Part shown: piece after piece, positions 37,389-46,300 of the stretch
Layout of the letters: every line of letters begins with the position of its first letter
How positions within the stretch are numbered: the stretch's first letter is position 1
Assembly: GCF_006538705.1 (NCBI RefSeq)
Contig: NZ_BJLP01000026.1
Coordinates: 1-53,255, forward strand
Source: Cellulomonas uda
GTDB lineage: Bacteria > Actinomycetota > Actinomycetes > Actinomycetales > Cellulomonadaceae
Length of the DNA stretch: 53,255 nt
Reading direction: 5' to 3'
Notes under the pieces: model-generated
Databases searched by the model: none
Seen by the model: the letters and a program-made list of their open reading frames with translations, nothing else
What the model was told of the DNA's origin: nothing
Position numbers and translations under genes: made by a program

Positions 37389-38729
37389 TCAGCCCGCGGC
37401 GCCGCCGTTGAGCATCGGCGTGAGCTTGGCGTCGTACTCCTTCGCCAGCGCGGTCACGTCACCGCCGTCGGCGATCTTCTGGAACAGCTCTTCGTAGACG
37501 AACGCGCCCTCGATCGCGGCCCAGCCCGGCGCGGCCGGCGTGAGCTTCGAGGCCGCGGCCGTCTCGATCATCGTCTGGGCGAACTTGTCGTCGCCGAGCG
37601 AGGACACGTAGTCCGAGTTGCCCGGGCCGAGGCCCGCGCCGCCGAGCATCGTCTGGTACTCCTCCGAGAAGATGATCCGCAGGAGGTTCTCGGCGAGCTC
37701 GGGGTGCTGCGACTTGGCCGAGACGGCGATGTTGGAGCCGCCCGCGAACACCGGCGCGATGCCGCCCTCGACGCCCGGGAGCGCGAAGATGTCGAACTTC
37801 GTGTCGTCCGCCATGCCGTCGCGCACCTCCTCGCCCGCGTCGTTCTTGGTGATGTCGCCGATCGACCAGCGCGCCCAGCCCGGCGCCATGATCGTCGCGG
37901 CGTCCGGACCGGTGCCGTCGGTGCCGTCGTTGAGGAAGTCCCAGTACGCGACGTCGCGCTCGGTCGAGGGCAGGTTCGACGCCTTCTGGTACACCTCCTG
38001 CCACTGCTCGAGGCCCTTGATGGTGCTCGGGTCGGACAGCGTCGAGGTCCACGTCGTGCCGTCGACGGTCGCGAGCTCGCCGCCGTTGGCGAACACCCAC
38101 GAGATGCCGTTGCGCCAGTCCTGGCCGCCCATCGCGAAGCCCGACTGCGTGTCGGTCTTGAGCTTGGCGACGGCCTCGGTGAACTCGGCGAGCGTCTGAG
38201 GCACCTCGACACCCGCCGCCGTCCAGATGTCCTTGCGGTAGAACATGTAGCGCGAGCCGAAGTAGTACGGCAGCGCGAAGTTCTTGCCGTCGACGGACCC
38301 CACGTCGACGAACGACTGGAGCAGCTTGTCGCCGCCGAGCTCGTCGTACAGCGGCGTGAGGTCGCGGAACGCACCGACCGTGGTGAACGTCGGCGACTGC
38401 GTGTTGCCGATCTCGACGACGTCGGGCGTGTTCGCCGCGTCGGGCAGCGCGGTGGTGAGCTTGGTGACCAGGTCGGGCCAGGCGACCTCCTCGATGGTCA
38501 GCGTCGAGCCGGGGTTCTGCTCGGCGAACGTGTCCACGAGGTACGTGCGCAGGTCCTTGTTGGTGTCGCCGCCGGCGAGCCACAGGGTGATGTCGGCCGC
38601 CTCGGCGGCCTGCGTGCCGTCGCCGCCGGCGGTCGTCGTGCCGTCCGCAGGCTCGTCCGAGCCGGAGCTGCAGGCGGTCAGCGCGAGCGTCGCCGCCACG
38701 CCGAGGGCCGCGAACCGTAGCATCTTCAC
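37389..38729 (-). CDS. sugar ABC-transporter substrate-binding lipoprotein
   Basis: A 446-aa type II (CUT1, MalE-like) binding protein. Residues 1-20 are a lipoprotein signal with lipobox LTAC (Cys20). Segments: ITLWLAGGDTNKDLRTYLVD, TPDVVEIGNTQSPTFTTVGA, FALPYYFGSRYMFYRKDIW, WVFANGG and FAGGSNIAVSAKSQHPELAE. GTG 38729 is chosen because GGGAGGAA lies 9 nt upstream; ATG 38723 is the alternative. Ligand is inferred to be an amino sugar or chito-/chitosan-oligomer from nagB and the kinase. The same frame stays open upstream into the ROK gene. Confidence 0.92.
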   Translation of the reverse strand: MKMLRFAALGVAATLALTACSSGSDEPADGTTTAGGDGTQAAEAADITLWLAGGDTNKDLRTYLVDTFAEQNPGSTLTIEEVAWPDLVTKLTTALPDAANTPDVVEIGNTQSPTFTTVGAFRDLTPLYDELGGDKLLQSFVDVGSVDGKNFALPYYFGSRYMFYRKDIWTAAGVEVPQTLAEFTEAVAKLKTDTQSGFAMGGQDWRNGISWVFANGGELATVDGTTWTSTLSDPSTIKGLEQWQEVYQKASNLPSTERDVAYWDFLNDGTDGTGPDAATIMAPGWARWSIGDITKNDAGEEVRDGMADDTKFDIFALPGVEGGIAPVFAGGSNIAVSAKSQHPELAENLLRIIFSEEYQTMLGGAGLGPGNSDYVSSLGDDKFAQTMIETAAASKLTPAAPGWAAIEGAFVYEELFQKIADGGDVTALAKEYDAKLTPMLNGGAAG

Positions 38730-38818
38730 GTTGGGGTTCCTCCCGAGTGCGAGGCGAGCGCCGGGGCGGCGTTCGCCGGGATGGTGCCGTGACACTGCAA
38801 GGGGGCGGCTCGGGGTCG

Positions 38819-39983
38819 TCACGTGACCCCGAGCTGCCCCGAGGACGAGCACCGCCGCACCGGCCAGCGCGCCGTCCTCGTCGAGCGAACCCATCCGCAC
38901 CGCGAGCCCGCGCCCGATGACGGGCATGGTCCTGGTCCGGATGGCCGTGAGCGCCGCCTCGCGCAGGGGACCGTCCAGCAGCTCCGTGGGGCCGGAGAGC
39001 AGGACCTCCGCGAGGTCGAGCGCGCTGACGACGGGTGCCAGGGCGATGCCCAGCATCCGTCCGACCGACGCCAGCGCGGCGTCGGACTCCTGGGGGTCGA
39101 GGCCTGCGACGCGGCGGCGCAGGGCCGGCACGCTCAGCACGGTCTCGAGGCAGCCGGCGCGTCCGCACGCGCACGCGGCGGGTGTCTCGCCGGGGGTCGT
39201 CGCGTCGACGACGGTCACGTGGCCGATCTCGCCCGCGGCGTTGTTGCGGCCGAGCACGAGCGCGCCGTCGACGACGAGCCCGGCGCCGACGCCCTGCCCG
39301 ACGGTCACGACCATCGAGCCGGAGCCGGACGCGCTGCCGTAGGTGAACTCGCCGAGCGCGCGGGCGTTGGCGTCGTTCGCGACGTGCACGGGGACCCCGA
39401 GCCGCGTGTGCAGCAGCGTGGCGAGCTCCAGGTCGTACCAGCCGCGGTTGGGCGCCTGCACGACGAGCCCGTCGGTGCGGATGACGCCGGGCGAGGCGAT
39501 GCCGACGCCGATCACCGGACGGTCCGCGGCGGCCAGCAGCGCGCGGCACACCCCCTCGAGCGCGACGACGGCCGCCTCCCCCGAGCGCCCGTCGAGGGGA
39601 GCCTCGTGCCGCGAGACGACCTCGCCCGTGAGCGTGAGGACGGCGCCGAGGATCGTGGCGTCGTCGGTCAGGTCGACCGCGACCACCTGGAACGCCTCGG
39701 TACGCATCCCGACGAGCGTCGCGGGCTTGCCGACCTTGCCCTCGGACCGCACGCCGAGCTCCTCGACCAGCCCCTCCTCGATGAGGTCGGCGACGAGCGT
39801 CGAGACCGTGACGCGCGTGAGCCCGCTGCTGCGCGCGATGTCGGCGCGCGACGACGGGCCGGTGTGGAACAGGTGCGCGAGCACGAGCGACCGGTTGTGC
39901 ACGCGGGCGTGCCCGGGCAGGACCTTCGCGGTGGGCCGCAGGGCTCGTCCGCGGGTTCCCGGCTGCGTGGTGGTCGCTGGCAT
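38819..39983 (-). CDS. ROK-family transcriptional repressor (apparent 1-bp frameshift near the stop)
   Basis: About 387 aa. N-terminal winged helix (HNRSLVLAHLFHTGPSSRAD, SGLTRVTVSTLVADLIEEGL) and a ROK sugar-sensing domain (DALVLGRNNAAGEIGHV-like core and CACGRAGCLETVLSV zinc motif). As written, the frame has no stop and reads into the binding-protein gene. Removing one base of the G4 run (plus-strand C4 at 38837-38840) gives an end VLVLGQLGVT and TGA at 38819, a normal ROK C-terminus, so an indel or sequencing error is likely. ATG 39983 is preferred over GTG 40013. It should repress the operon. Confidence 0.8.
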
Positions 39984-40020
39984 GTTTGTTGGTAGACCTT
40001 CTTTATTAATCACGGGTCAA
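39984..40020 (-). promoter_or_regulatory. AT-rich promoter/operator upstream of the ROK repressor
   Basis: The minus strand carries TTGACC (40020-40015), a good -35, then TTAATAAAGAAGG in an otherwise very GC-rich region. AT-rich operators are usual for ROK repressors. The following 40021-40125 stretch has the palindrome GTGATCAC (40036-40043) and no gene. Confidence 0.45.
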
Positions 40021-40125
40021 GAGCGTCCGGTGACCGTGATCACATCGTGACCGTCCCGACACGCGCCCGACTCACGCGCCCGGCCGTTCGCTCGGCCCGT
40101 GGCGTCCGGACGCGCCCGTCCGAGG

Positions 40126-40440
40126 TCAGGCGCGCGGGCGCCGGTCCACCAGGAACCACGTGGCGACGCCCAGCACGGCGGCGACCAGCGCGACCGAGGC
40201 CCACGCACCGAGCGAGGTGCGGGCCAGCACGTGGGACGCGACGAAACAGCCGGCGCCCAGGAGCACGAGCGCGGCGCAGCGCACCGGCCCCGCGGGCCGC
40301 CACGCCCGCACCACGCACCACGCCGCGCCGACCACGAGCACCGCTCCCCCGAGCAGGCGGACCCCGGTGAGCTGCGCGACGGCGAACGACACGACGAGCG
40401 ACAGCGCGGCGAGCAGGGCGACAGGGACACGTCGAGGCAC
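40126..40440 (-). CDS. small membrane protein (104 aa)
   Basis: Four hydrophobic segments (VALLAALSLVVSFAVAQLTG, VRLLGGAVLVVGAAWCVVRA, CAALVLLGAGCFVASHVLA, WASVALVAAVLGVATWFLV). No family recognised. GTG 40440 follows TAGGGT (40453-40448) by 7 nt, a leaderless pattern. Divergent from pgi. Confidence 0.68.
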   Translation of the reverse strand: MPRRVPVALLAALSLVVSFAVAQLTGVRLLGGAVLVVGAAWCVVRAWRPAGPVRCAALVLLGAGCFVASHVLARTSLGAWASVALVAAVLGVATWFLVDRRPRA

Positions 40441-40546
40441 GCCAGGGACCCTACGTCGCCCGCCCGGGTCCCACGGACGTCCCGTGCGGCGACGTCCGCG
40501 TGCGCACTAGGTTGGGAGCCCTCGTCACTTCCCGGAGGGACCCACC

Positions 40547-42226
40547 GTGACCACCCCGATCGACCCCACGACGACGCCCGCCTGGCAGGACCTGTCGGAG
40601 CACGAGTCGACGCTCACGCCGGACCTGCGCGGCTGGTTCGCCGCCGACCCGCAGCGTGCGCAGCGCCTGACGTTCCGCCTCGCGGACCTGCACGTCGACC
40701 TGTCGAAGAACCTCGTGACCGACGAGACGCTCGCGCTGCTGGTGCAGCTCGCGGAGCAGACCGGCGTCGCGGACCGCCTGCAGGCGATGCTGCGGGGCGA
40801 GCACATCAACGTCACCGAGGACCGCGCGGTGCTGCACACCGCGCTGCGCCGTCCGGCCGGGTCCTCCCCCGCGCTCGTCGTCGACGGGCAGGACGTCGAC
40901 ACCGACGTGCAGGCCGAGCTCGAGAAGGTCTACGCGTTCGCCGACACGGTGCGCTCGGGCGAGTGGACCGGCGTGACCGGTGAGCGCGTGCGCACGGTCG
41001 TCAACATCGGCATCGGCGGCTCCGACCTCGGGCCCGTGATGGTCTACGAGGCGCTCAAGCCGTACGTCCAGGACGGCCTCGAGGTGCGGTTCGTCTCGAA
41101 CATCGACCCGACCGACCTCGCGGAGAAGGTCAAGGGCCTCGACCCCACCACGACGCTGTTCATCGTCGCGTCCAAGACGTTCGGCACGCTCGAGACCCTG
41201 ACCAACGCGCGCCTCGCGCGCGAGTGGCTGTGGCAGCAGCTCGCCGCCACGGGCGCGATCGCGGACACCGACGAGGCGCGCACCGCCGCGGTCGCGCAGC
41301 ACTTCGTCGCGGTGTCGACCGCGCTCGACAAGGTCGCGGCGTTCGGCATCGACCCGGCGAACGCGTTCGGCTTCTGGGACTGGGTCGGCGGCCGCTACTC
41401 GGTGGACTCGGCGATCGGGACGTCGGTCGCCATCGCGATCGGCCCCGACGCGTTCCGTGACTTCCTCGCGGGCTTCCACGCGGTCGACGAGCACGTCGCG
41501 ACGACGCCGTTCGCGCAGAACGTGCCCGTCCTCATGGGGCTGCTCAACGTCTGGTACGTCAACTTCCTGGGCGCGCACACGCACGCCGTGCTGCCCTACG
41601 CGCAGTACCTGCACCGGTTCCCGGCGTACCTGCAGCAGCTGACGATGGAGTCCAACGGCAAGTCCGTGCGCTGGGACGGCTCGCCCGTCACCACCGACAC
41701 GGGCGAGGTGTTCTGGGGCGAGCCGGGCACCAACGGGCAGCACGCGTTCTACCAGCTCATCCACCAGGGCACGCGCCTGATCCCGGCGGACTTCATCGCC
41801 GTCGCCAACCCGGCCCACCCGCTGCAGGACGGCGGCACGGACGTGCACGGCCTGTTCCTGGCGAACTTCTTCGCGCAGACCAAGGCGCTCGCGTTCGGCA
41901 AGACCGCCGACGAGGTGCGCGCCGAGGGCACGGACGAGGCGATCGTCCCCGCGCGCGTCTTCTCGGGCAACCGCCCGACGACGTCCATCCTCGCCGCGGC
42001 CCTCACGCCGTCGGTGCTGGGCCAGCTCATCGCGCTGTACGAGCACATCACGTTCGTGCAGGGCGTGGTCTGGGGCATCGACTCGTTCGACCAGTGGGGC
42101 GTCGAGCTCGGCAAGAAGCTCGCGCTCGAGATCGCGCCGGCCGTCGAGGGCGATTCCGCGGCGCTCGACGCGCAGGACCCGTCGACCAAGCACCTGATCG
42201 AGACGTACCTGTCGCTGCGCGCCTGA
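40547..42226 (+). CDS. pgi: glucose-6-phosphate isomerase
   Basis: A 559-aa glycolytic isomerase. Signatures: [73 protein letters not shown], and [17 protein letters not shown] at the C-terminus (catalytic Lys region). GTG 40547 has GGAGGG about 8 nt upstream; TAGGTT at 40508-40513 may be its -10. The product handles fructose-6-P, the same intermediate made by NagB. Confidence 0.97.
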   Translation: MTTPIDPTTTPAWQDLSEHESTLTPDLRGWFAADPQRAQRLTFRLADLHVDLSKNLVTDETLALLVQLAEQTGVADRLQAMLRGEHINVTEDRAVLHTALRRPAGSSPALVVDGQDVDTDVQAELEKVYAFADTVRSGEWTGVTGERVRTVVNIGIGGSDLGPVMVYEALKPYVQDGLEVRFVSNIDPTDLAEKVKGLDPTTTLFIVASKTFGTLETLTNARLAREWLWQQLAATGAIADTDEARTAAVAQHFVAVSTALDKVAAFGIDPANAFGFWDWVGGRYSVDSAIGTSVAIAIGPDAFRDFLAGFHAVDEHVATTPFAQNVPVLMGLLNVWYVNFLGAHTHAVLPYAQYLHRFPAYLQQLTMESNGKSVRWDGSPVTTDTGEVFWGEPGTNGQHAFYQLIHQGTRLIPADFIAVANPAHPLQDGGTDVHGLFLANFFAQTKALAFGKTADEVRAEGTDEAIVPARVFSGNRPTTSILAAALTPSVLGQLIALYEHITFVQGVVWGIDSFDQWGVELGKKLALEIAPAVEGDSAALDAQDPSTKHLIETYLSLRA

Positions 42227-42240
42227 CGCCGCACCCACCG

Positions 42241-42287
42241 CAACGGGTGGAGAAGCGCTCGCCTGACGAGCGCTTCTCCACCCGTTG
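42241..42287. terminator. strong bidirectional terminator
   Basis: A perfect 21-bp stem (42241-42261 with 42267-42287) and 5-nt loop CCTGA between convergent pgi and the nirK-fusion gene. The strongest hairpin in the window. Confidence 0.92.
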
Positions 42288-42293
42288 CTGGTC

Positions 42294-45032
42294 TCAGGGC
42301 GTGACGACGACCCGGCCCGACGCACCCTTCTCGGCGTCCGACATGACGTGCGAGACGAACGGGTAGGTCCCCGGCTCGGGGAACGTCAGCTCGACGAAAC
42401 CGCCTTCGGCCGGTTGCAGCGCGAGCACCTGCGCACCGCCCGTCCCCGTCGAACCGCCGTCCCGCAGCGTGTACTCGCCCTCGCGGTAGACGGTGTCGAA
42501 CTGCCCGCCGACGACGTGGAACGCGCTCGGCCGGTTCGGGCCCGCGTCGAGCACCCACAGCCGCACCCGCTCGCCCGCGGCGGCCGTCAGCGGCCGGTCC
42601 CGGTACTGGTTCGCGTACCCGTTGAGCACCACCAGGTCGGGCGACCGCGAGGCCACACGCGCGGCGTCCACCTCGCCGTCCTGCGGCCCCAGGTACAGCT
42701 CGGACTGCACGAGCGCGTACTGCGCGTCGACCGGGGCGAGCCCGTCCGGCTCGATGACGACCGCACCGGACATGCCGTTCGCGATGTGCACCGACATGGG
42801 CATCGTCGAGCAGTGGTACATCCACATGCCCGACCGCGTCGCGGTGAACGAGTACGTGAGCGTCTCGCCGGGCTGGATGGTGCGCATGACGTCGTCGGGC
42901 GCGAGGGCACCCGCGTGGAAGTCGATCGAGTGACCGATCGAGCCGTCGTTGACGAGCGTCACGACGAACCTGTCCCCCACGCGTCCGTGCAGCACGGGTC
43001 CGGGGGCGGTGCCGCCGAACGTCCACAGGCGCTGCCGCACGCCCGGCGCGACCTCGCGGACCACCTCCTGCACCGGGAGCGTCACGTGCCTCGTGACAGG
43101 CCCCTCGTCGGGGCCGAGGGGGTCGAGCGCGGCGTCCCGCGCGACGAACGCGTCGTCCGGCCGCGCCATGAGGTCGAGCAGGTCCGCGGCGGACGGCGCG
43201 GGGGCGTCGCCGTCACCGACGCCGCCGTCGGCGCTGTGACCGTCGTGCCCTGCGTGCTCCGACGGGCCGACCGCGTCGTCCGCGGTGTCGTCGGGTGCCG
43301 CGACCTGCGCGTCCCCCGTCACGACGATGTCGAGCGTCATCCCCATGAGCCGGTGCCCCGCCACCGAGCACCAGGCGTCGAGCGCGGCGCCGACGACGCC
43401 GACGTCGACACGTGCGCTCTCGCCGGGCGCGAGCCGCCCGCTCGTCGCACCGTTCGCGACGACGAGGTCGTGCACGTCGTCGTCGACGTTGGTGACCTCG
43501 AGCACGAGCCGGTCGCCGGCGGGGACCTCGACACGGGACGGGACGAACCGCATGTCGCGCGCCTCGACGCGCACGGTCGTCGTGCGACCGCTCGCCTCGA
43601 CCCGGCCGGAGCCGCCACCGTCCGCGGCACCGGCGGTCGGGATCCCCGCGGCCGGCGGGTCCATCGCGACGCCGACGACGAGCGCGAGCGCGAGCGCACC
43701 CACGCCCACCGCGACGGCGCCCGACCGACGGACCGTCGAGGGTGCGTCGGTCGGCGTGTCCGGGTGCGCAGGAGCGGGCGCCCCGCGACGCGCGAGCGCG
43801 ACGGCCCGGACCGCGAGCACCAGGAAGGACGCGAGGGCGCCGAGCACCACCATGGAGACGACGACGCGCACCGCGCTGGGCACCGGCGCGCAGAACAGCA
43901 GGAGCCCGCCGTTGACGAGCACGAGCCGGACGACCGCGCCGCGCTCGAGCTGGGCCGCCGTGGCCCGTGCGGTCGCGGGGCCGCCGCCCAGCACCACGGG
44001 CAGCAGGTGGGACAGCGCACCGACGAGGACCTGCGCCGCGAACCCGACGGCGAACGGTGCGACCAGCCCGCGCACGCGGTCCGCGGCGGCGTCCCACCCG
44101 GGCGCGGCGACGACGACCGCGCCGAACGCGACCAGCGACCCGACGAGCCACAGCACGGACGCGGCGAGCGAGGCGGGCGCGAGCACGGGCGGGACGTAGA
44201 CCGGCGCGGTCCGGCCTGCGTGCGGCCGTGCGGCGTTCGCCGCGACGACAGGCGCGGCCGCGCGGCGCTGACGCCACATCACGCGCGCGACGAGGCCTGC
44301 GCCCCCGGCGACGACGACGCACCCCACGGGCACCAGCCAGCGCACCCCGGTCGCGGTCGCGAGCAGGACCAGCGCGAGCCCGCCGGCGACCACGGGGAGC
44401 GCCCGGGACCCGTCGCGCTCGTCGACCGGCTCGATGCGCGCGTGCTGGACGGTCGGCCACAGCACCATGAGCGTGCCGAGCACGGTGGTGGCGACCCAGC
44501 CGACGAGCGTGAGGACCACGTGCGCGACGTACAGGCGCCCGTGCGCCGCGTCGCCGAGCGCGCCGCGCGCGAGGACGACGCCCCCGGCGACACCGACGGG
44601 GAGCGCAGTGCCTGCCGCCACGTACCACCGCACGAGCGGTCGGAACCGCGTGGGCAGGGCGCCGCGCATCTGGCGCACGAGGACGACGACCTGTGCGCCG
44701 CCGGCACCTGCGACGAGCACCCCGCCCGCGACGACGAGCGCGAACCGGGGCAGGGCGAGGCCCGCGACCACCAGCAGCGCGCCCGCGGTGTGGGCCGCGA
44801 GGCGCGCGGTGAGCCCGCGGCGGCCGCCGGGTGCGGGCGAGCGCAGCAGCGTGTCCGCGAAGTGCTGGCTCCACAGCAGGATCGCGGTGCTCACCGCACC
44901 GAGCAGGAGCAGGTGCACCATGAGCCACTGCGCGGCCGGCACCCAGCGGTGCACGAGGGTGAGCACCGCGGCGGCCGCGAGCCAGGCGAGCACGAGGGCG
45001 TTGGCCCGCACGTGCCACGACGCGCGCGTCAC
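42294..45032 (-). CDS. membrane-cupredoxin-NirK fusion (copper nitrite reductase type)
   Basis: A 912-aa three-part protein. Residues 1 to about 470 contain some twelve hydrophobic segments with His residues in or near them (HRWVPAAQWLMVHLLLLG). Residues 490-570 are a cupredoxin with a full type-1 site (DDDVHDLVV; AWCSVAGHRLMGM). Residues 645-912 are a two-domain NirK: GHSIDFHAG supplies T1 His, catalytic Asp and T2 His; MYHCSTMPMSVHIANGM the T2 His and T1 Cys, His, Met; FHVVGGQFDTV the second-shell His; FVSHVMSD the last T2 His. It should reduce nitrite to NO outside the membrane, with the cupredoxin as electron relay. GTG 45032 overlaps its partner's stop (GTGA). Confidence 0.9.
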   Translation of the reverse strand: MTRASWHVRANALVLAWLAAAAVLTLVHRWVPAAQWLMVHLLLLGAVSTAILLWSQHFADTLLRSPAPGGRRGLTARLAAHTAGALLVVAGLALPRFALVVAGGVLVAGAGGAQVVVLVRQMRGALPTRFRPLVRWYVAAGTALPVGVAGGVVLARGALGDAAHGRLYVAHVVLTLVGWVATTVLGTLMVLWPTVQHARIEPVDERDGSRALPVVAGGLALVLLATATGVRWLVPVGCVVVAGGAGLVARVMWRQRRAAAPVVAANAARPHAGRTAPVYVPPVLAPASLAASVLWLVGSLVAFGAVVVAAPGWDAAADRVRGLVAPFAVGFAAQVLVGALSHLLPVVLGGGPATARATAAQLERGAVVRLVLVNGGLLLFCAPVPSAVRVVVSMVVLGALASFLVLAVRAVALARRGAPAPAHPDTPTDAPSTVRRSGAVAVGVGALALALVVGVAMDPPAAGIPTAGAADGGGSGRVEASGRTTTVRVEARDMRFVPSRVEVPAGDRLVLEVTNVDDDVHDLVVANGATSGRLAPGESARVDVGVVGAALDAWCSVAGHRLMGMTLDIVVTGDAQVAAPDDTADDAVGPSEHAGHDGHSADGGVGDGDAPAPSAADLLDLMARPDDAFVARDAALDPLGPDEGPVTRHVTLPVQEVVREVAPGVRQRLWTFGGTAPGPVLHGRVGDRFVVTLVNDGSIGHSIDFHAGALAPDDVMRTIQPGETLTYSFTATRSGMWMYHCSTMPMSVHIANGMSGAVVIEPDGLAPVDAQYALVQSELYLGPQDGEVDAARVASRSPDLVVLNGYANQYRDRPLTAAAGERVRLWVLDAGPNRPSAFHVVGGQFDTVYREGEYTLRDGGSTGTGGAQVLALQPAEGGFVELTFPEPGTYPFVSHVMSDAEKGASGRVVVTP

Positions 45033-46213
45033 GCGACGACCTCGAGCGCGCCGGCCGCGGCGTCGCTGCGAGCCGGCGTGCGGTCGGCGCGTGCGCCGGG
45101 CCGGGCGGGCGGACCGAGGAGCACGCTCGTGACGGCGACGACGACGAACGTGAGCACCGCGACGACGTTGCCGACGCCCGCCACCTGCACGACGACCGCC
45201 GCGTCGCGTGCGTCGCCGAGGACACGCAGCAGCAGGGTCACGTGCAGCAGGGTGAGCGGTACGTACATGACGGGCCGGTACGGCAGCGGCCGGCGCAGCA
45301 CCGCGGGCAGGATCACGGGGGCGTGCGCCATCACCATCGACATCACGAAGCCCAGGAACACGGCGTGCAGCAGCGCGTCGTACCGCGGTCCGCTCGTCGT
45401 CGGCCCACCGACCATCCACAGCCCCCCGGCGACGGCGAGCCAGGTGAACGAGCCGAGCATGGCGACGGCCATGAACCGCGGGAGCCCGGTGCCGCGCACG
45501 GTGCGGCGGGCGACGTCGAACCGGGCGAGCAGGACGACGAGGCCGACGAGCGCCGCGCCGAGCACCGCGCTGCCCACCGCGGGCCACACGAGGGCCAGGG
45601 CCGCACCTGCGACGAGCGCACACGCACCGGCGACGACACCCCGCCCCGCCGCAGCGGGGACGGGTGCGATCCGCATGAGCTCGAGCCGTTCGCCGACGAC
45701 GGTGAGCACGAGGAACGTCACGAGCCAGGGCGCGAGGTGCGGCACGGGGACGTCTGCTGCCCACAGCGTCGCGGCACCGACCGTGGCGAGCGCCCCGAGC
45801 CCCTGCACGGCGATCGCGTCGTCCGCGCGCCGGCGCCAGGCCGCGCGGTAGAGCGCCACGAGCACGGCCGAGCCGGCCACCAGGCACACCCGGCCGGCCG
45901 CGAGCGGGAGGGGTGCGACGAGCAGGAGCGCGCCCGCGCCGAGCAGGGCGGGCGCGGCCCACGCCCACGGCCGCGCACGTTCACCCGCCGTCGCGGGGGC
46001 GAGCGCCACGGCCCGTTCGAGCGCGACGAGGGTGCCGACGAAGCCCAGGACCATGAGCGGTCCGTGCACGTCCGCGAGCCGCTCGGACGGGACGGGTGCG
46101 GTCAGCCCGAGCAGCGTGAGCGCGGCGTCGAGGCCCGCGAGCATCGCGACCCCTGCGGGCAGCAGCAGGACCAGGCGCACGGTCGGCACCGCGCGTCGTG
46201 ACGTGTTTTCCAC
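45029..46213 (-). CDS. polytopic membrane protein coupled to the NirK fusion
   Basis: A 394-aa protein of about twelve hydrophobic segments (VRLVLLLPAGVAMLAGLDAA; GPLMVLGFVGTLVALERAV; WLVTFLVLTVVGERLELMRI; LLHAVFLGFVMSMVMAHAPV). Conserved-looking His in or near helices (LADVHG, LLHAVFLG, MAHAPV) could bind heme or copper; NnrS-like proteins have similar layout but I cannot assign the family. GTG 46213 follows TACGGT by 6 nt without Shine-Dalgarno. It likely delivers electrons or copper to the NirK fusion; inference from coupling. Confidence 0.78.
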   Translation of the reverse strand: MENTSRRAVPTVRLVLLLPAGVAMLAGLDAALTLLGLTAPVPSERLADVHGPLMVLGFVGTLVALERAVALAPATAGERARPWAWAAPALLGAGALLLVAPLPLAAGRVCLVAGSAVLVALYRAAWRRRADDAIAVQGLGALATVGAATLWAADVPVPHLAPWLVTFLVLTVVGERLELMRIAPVPAAAGRGVVAGACALVAGAALALVWPAVGSAVLGAALVGLVVLLARFDVARRTVRGTGLPRFMAVAMLGSFTWLAVAGGLWMVGGPTTSGPRYDALLHAVFLGFVMSMVMAHAPVILPAVLRRPLPYRPVMYVPLTLLHVTLLLRVLGDARDAAVVVQVAGVGNVVAVLTFVVVAVTSVLLGPPARPGARADRTPARSDAAAGALEVVA

Positions 46214-46247
46214 GTCTGGACCGTAGTTAACCCGCGCAGGCGGGCGC

Positions 46248-46265
46248 GCGGGACCGAGGTCCCGC
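46248..46265. promoter_or_regulatory. 18-bp perfect dyad between two divergent leaderless starts
   Basis: GCGGGACC-GA-GGTCCCGC. Its centre (46256.5) is midway between GTG 46213 and ATG 46301. It sits at about -44 of both predicted transcripts, overlapping both -35 zones. The core GGGAC-N4-GTCCC matches the general DosR/OsdR-type box but may equally be the operator of the adjacent regulator. Confidence 0.7.
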
Positions 46266-46300
46266 CCGGAGCCCCGGTACGCAGGCCCGATACTGACGAC

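Noticed and set aside
37389..40013. Natural fusion of ROK repressor and binding protein
   Set aside because: A lipoprotein signal with its own Shine-Dalgarno lies in the middle and a one-base change restores a normal ROK end, so a true fusion would be non-functional in export.
42285..45851. A plus-strand open frame of nearly 1,200 codons opposite the NirK fusion
   Set aside because: It lies antisense to a protein with all NirK copper ligands, and its translation is Arg/His/Gly-rich low-complexity, typical of antisense frames in very GC-rich DNA.
45033..45968. N-terminal extension of the NirK fusion frame to 45968
   Set aside because: It runs over the polytopic membrane gene in another frame and reads as Arg/Ala-rich noise; GTG 45032 overlaps that gene's stop and gives a normal membrane N-terminus.
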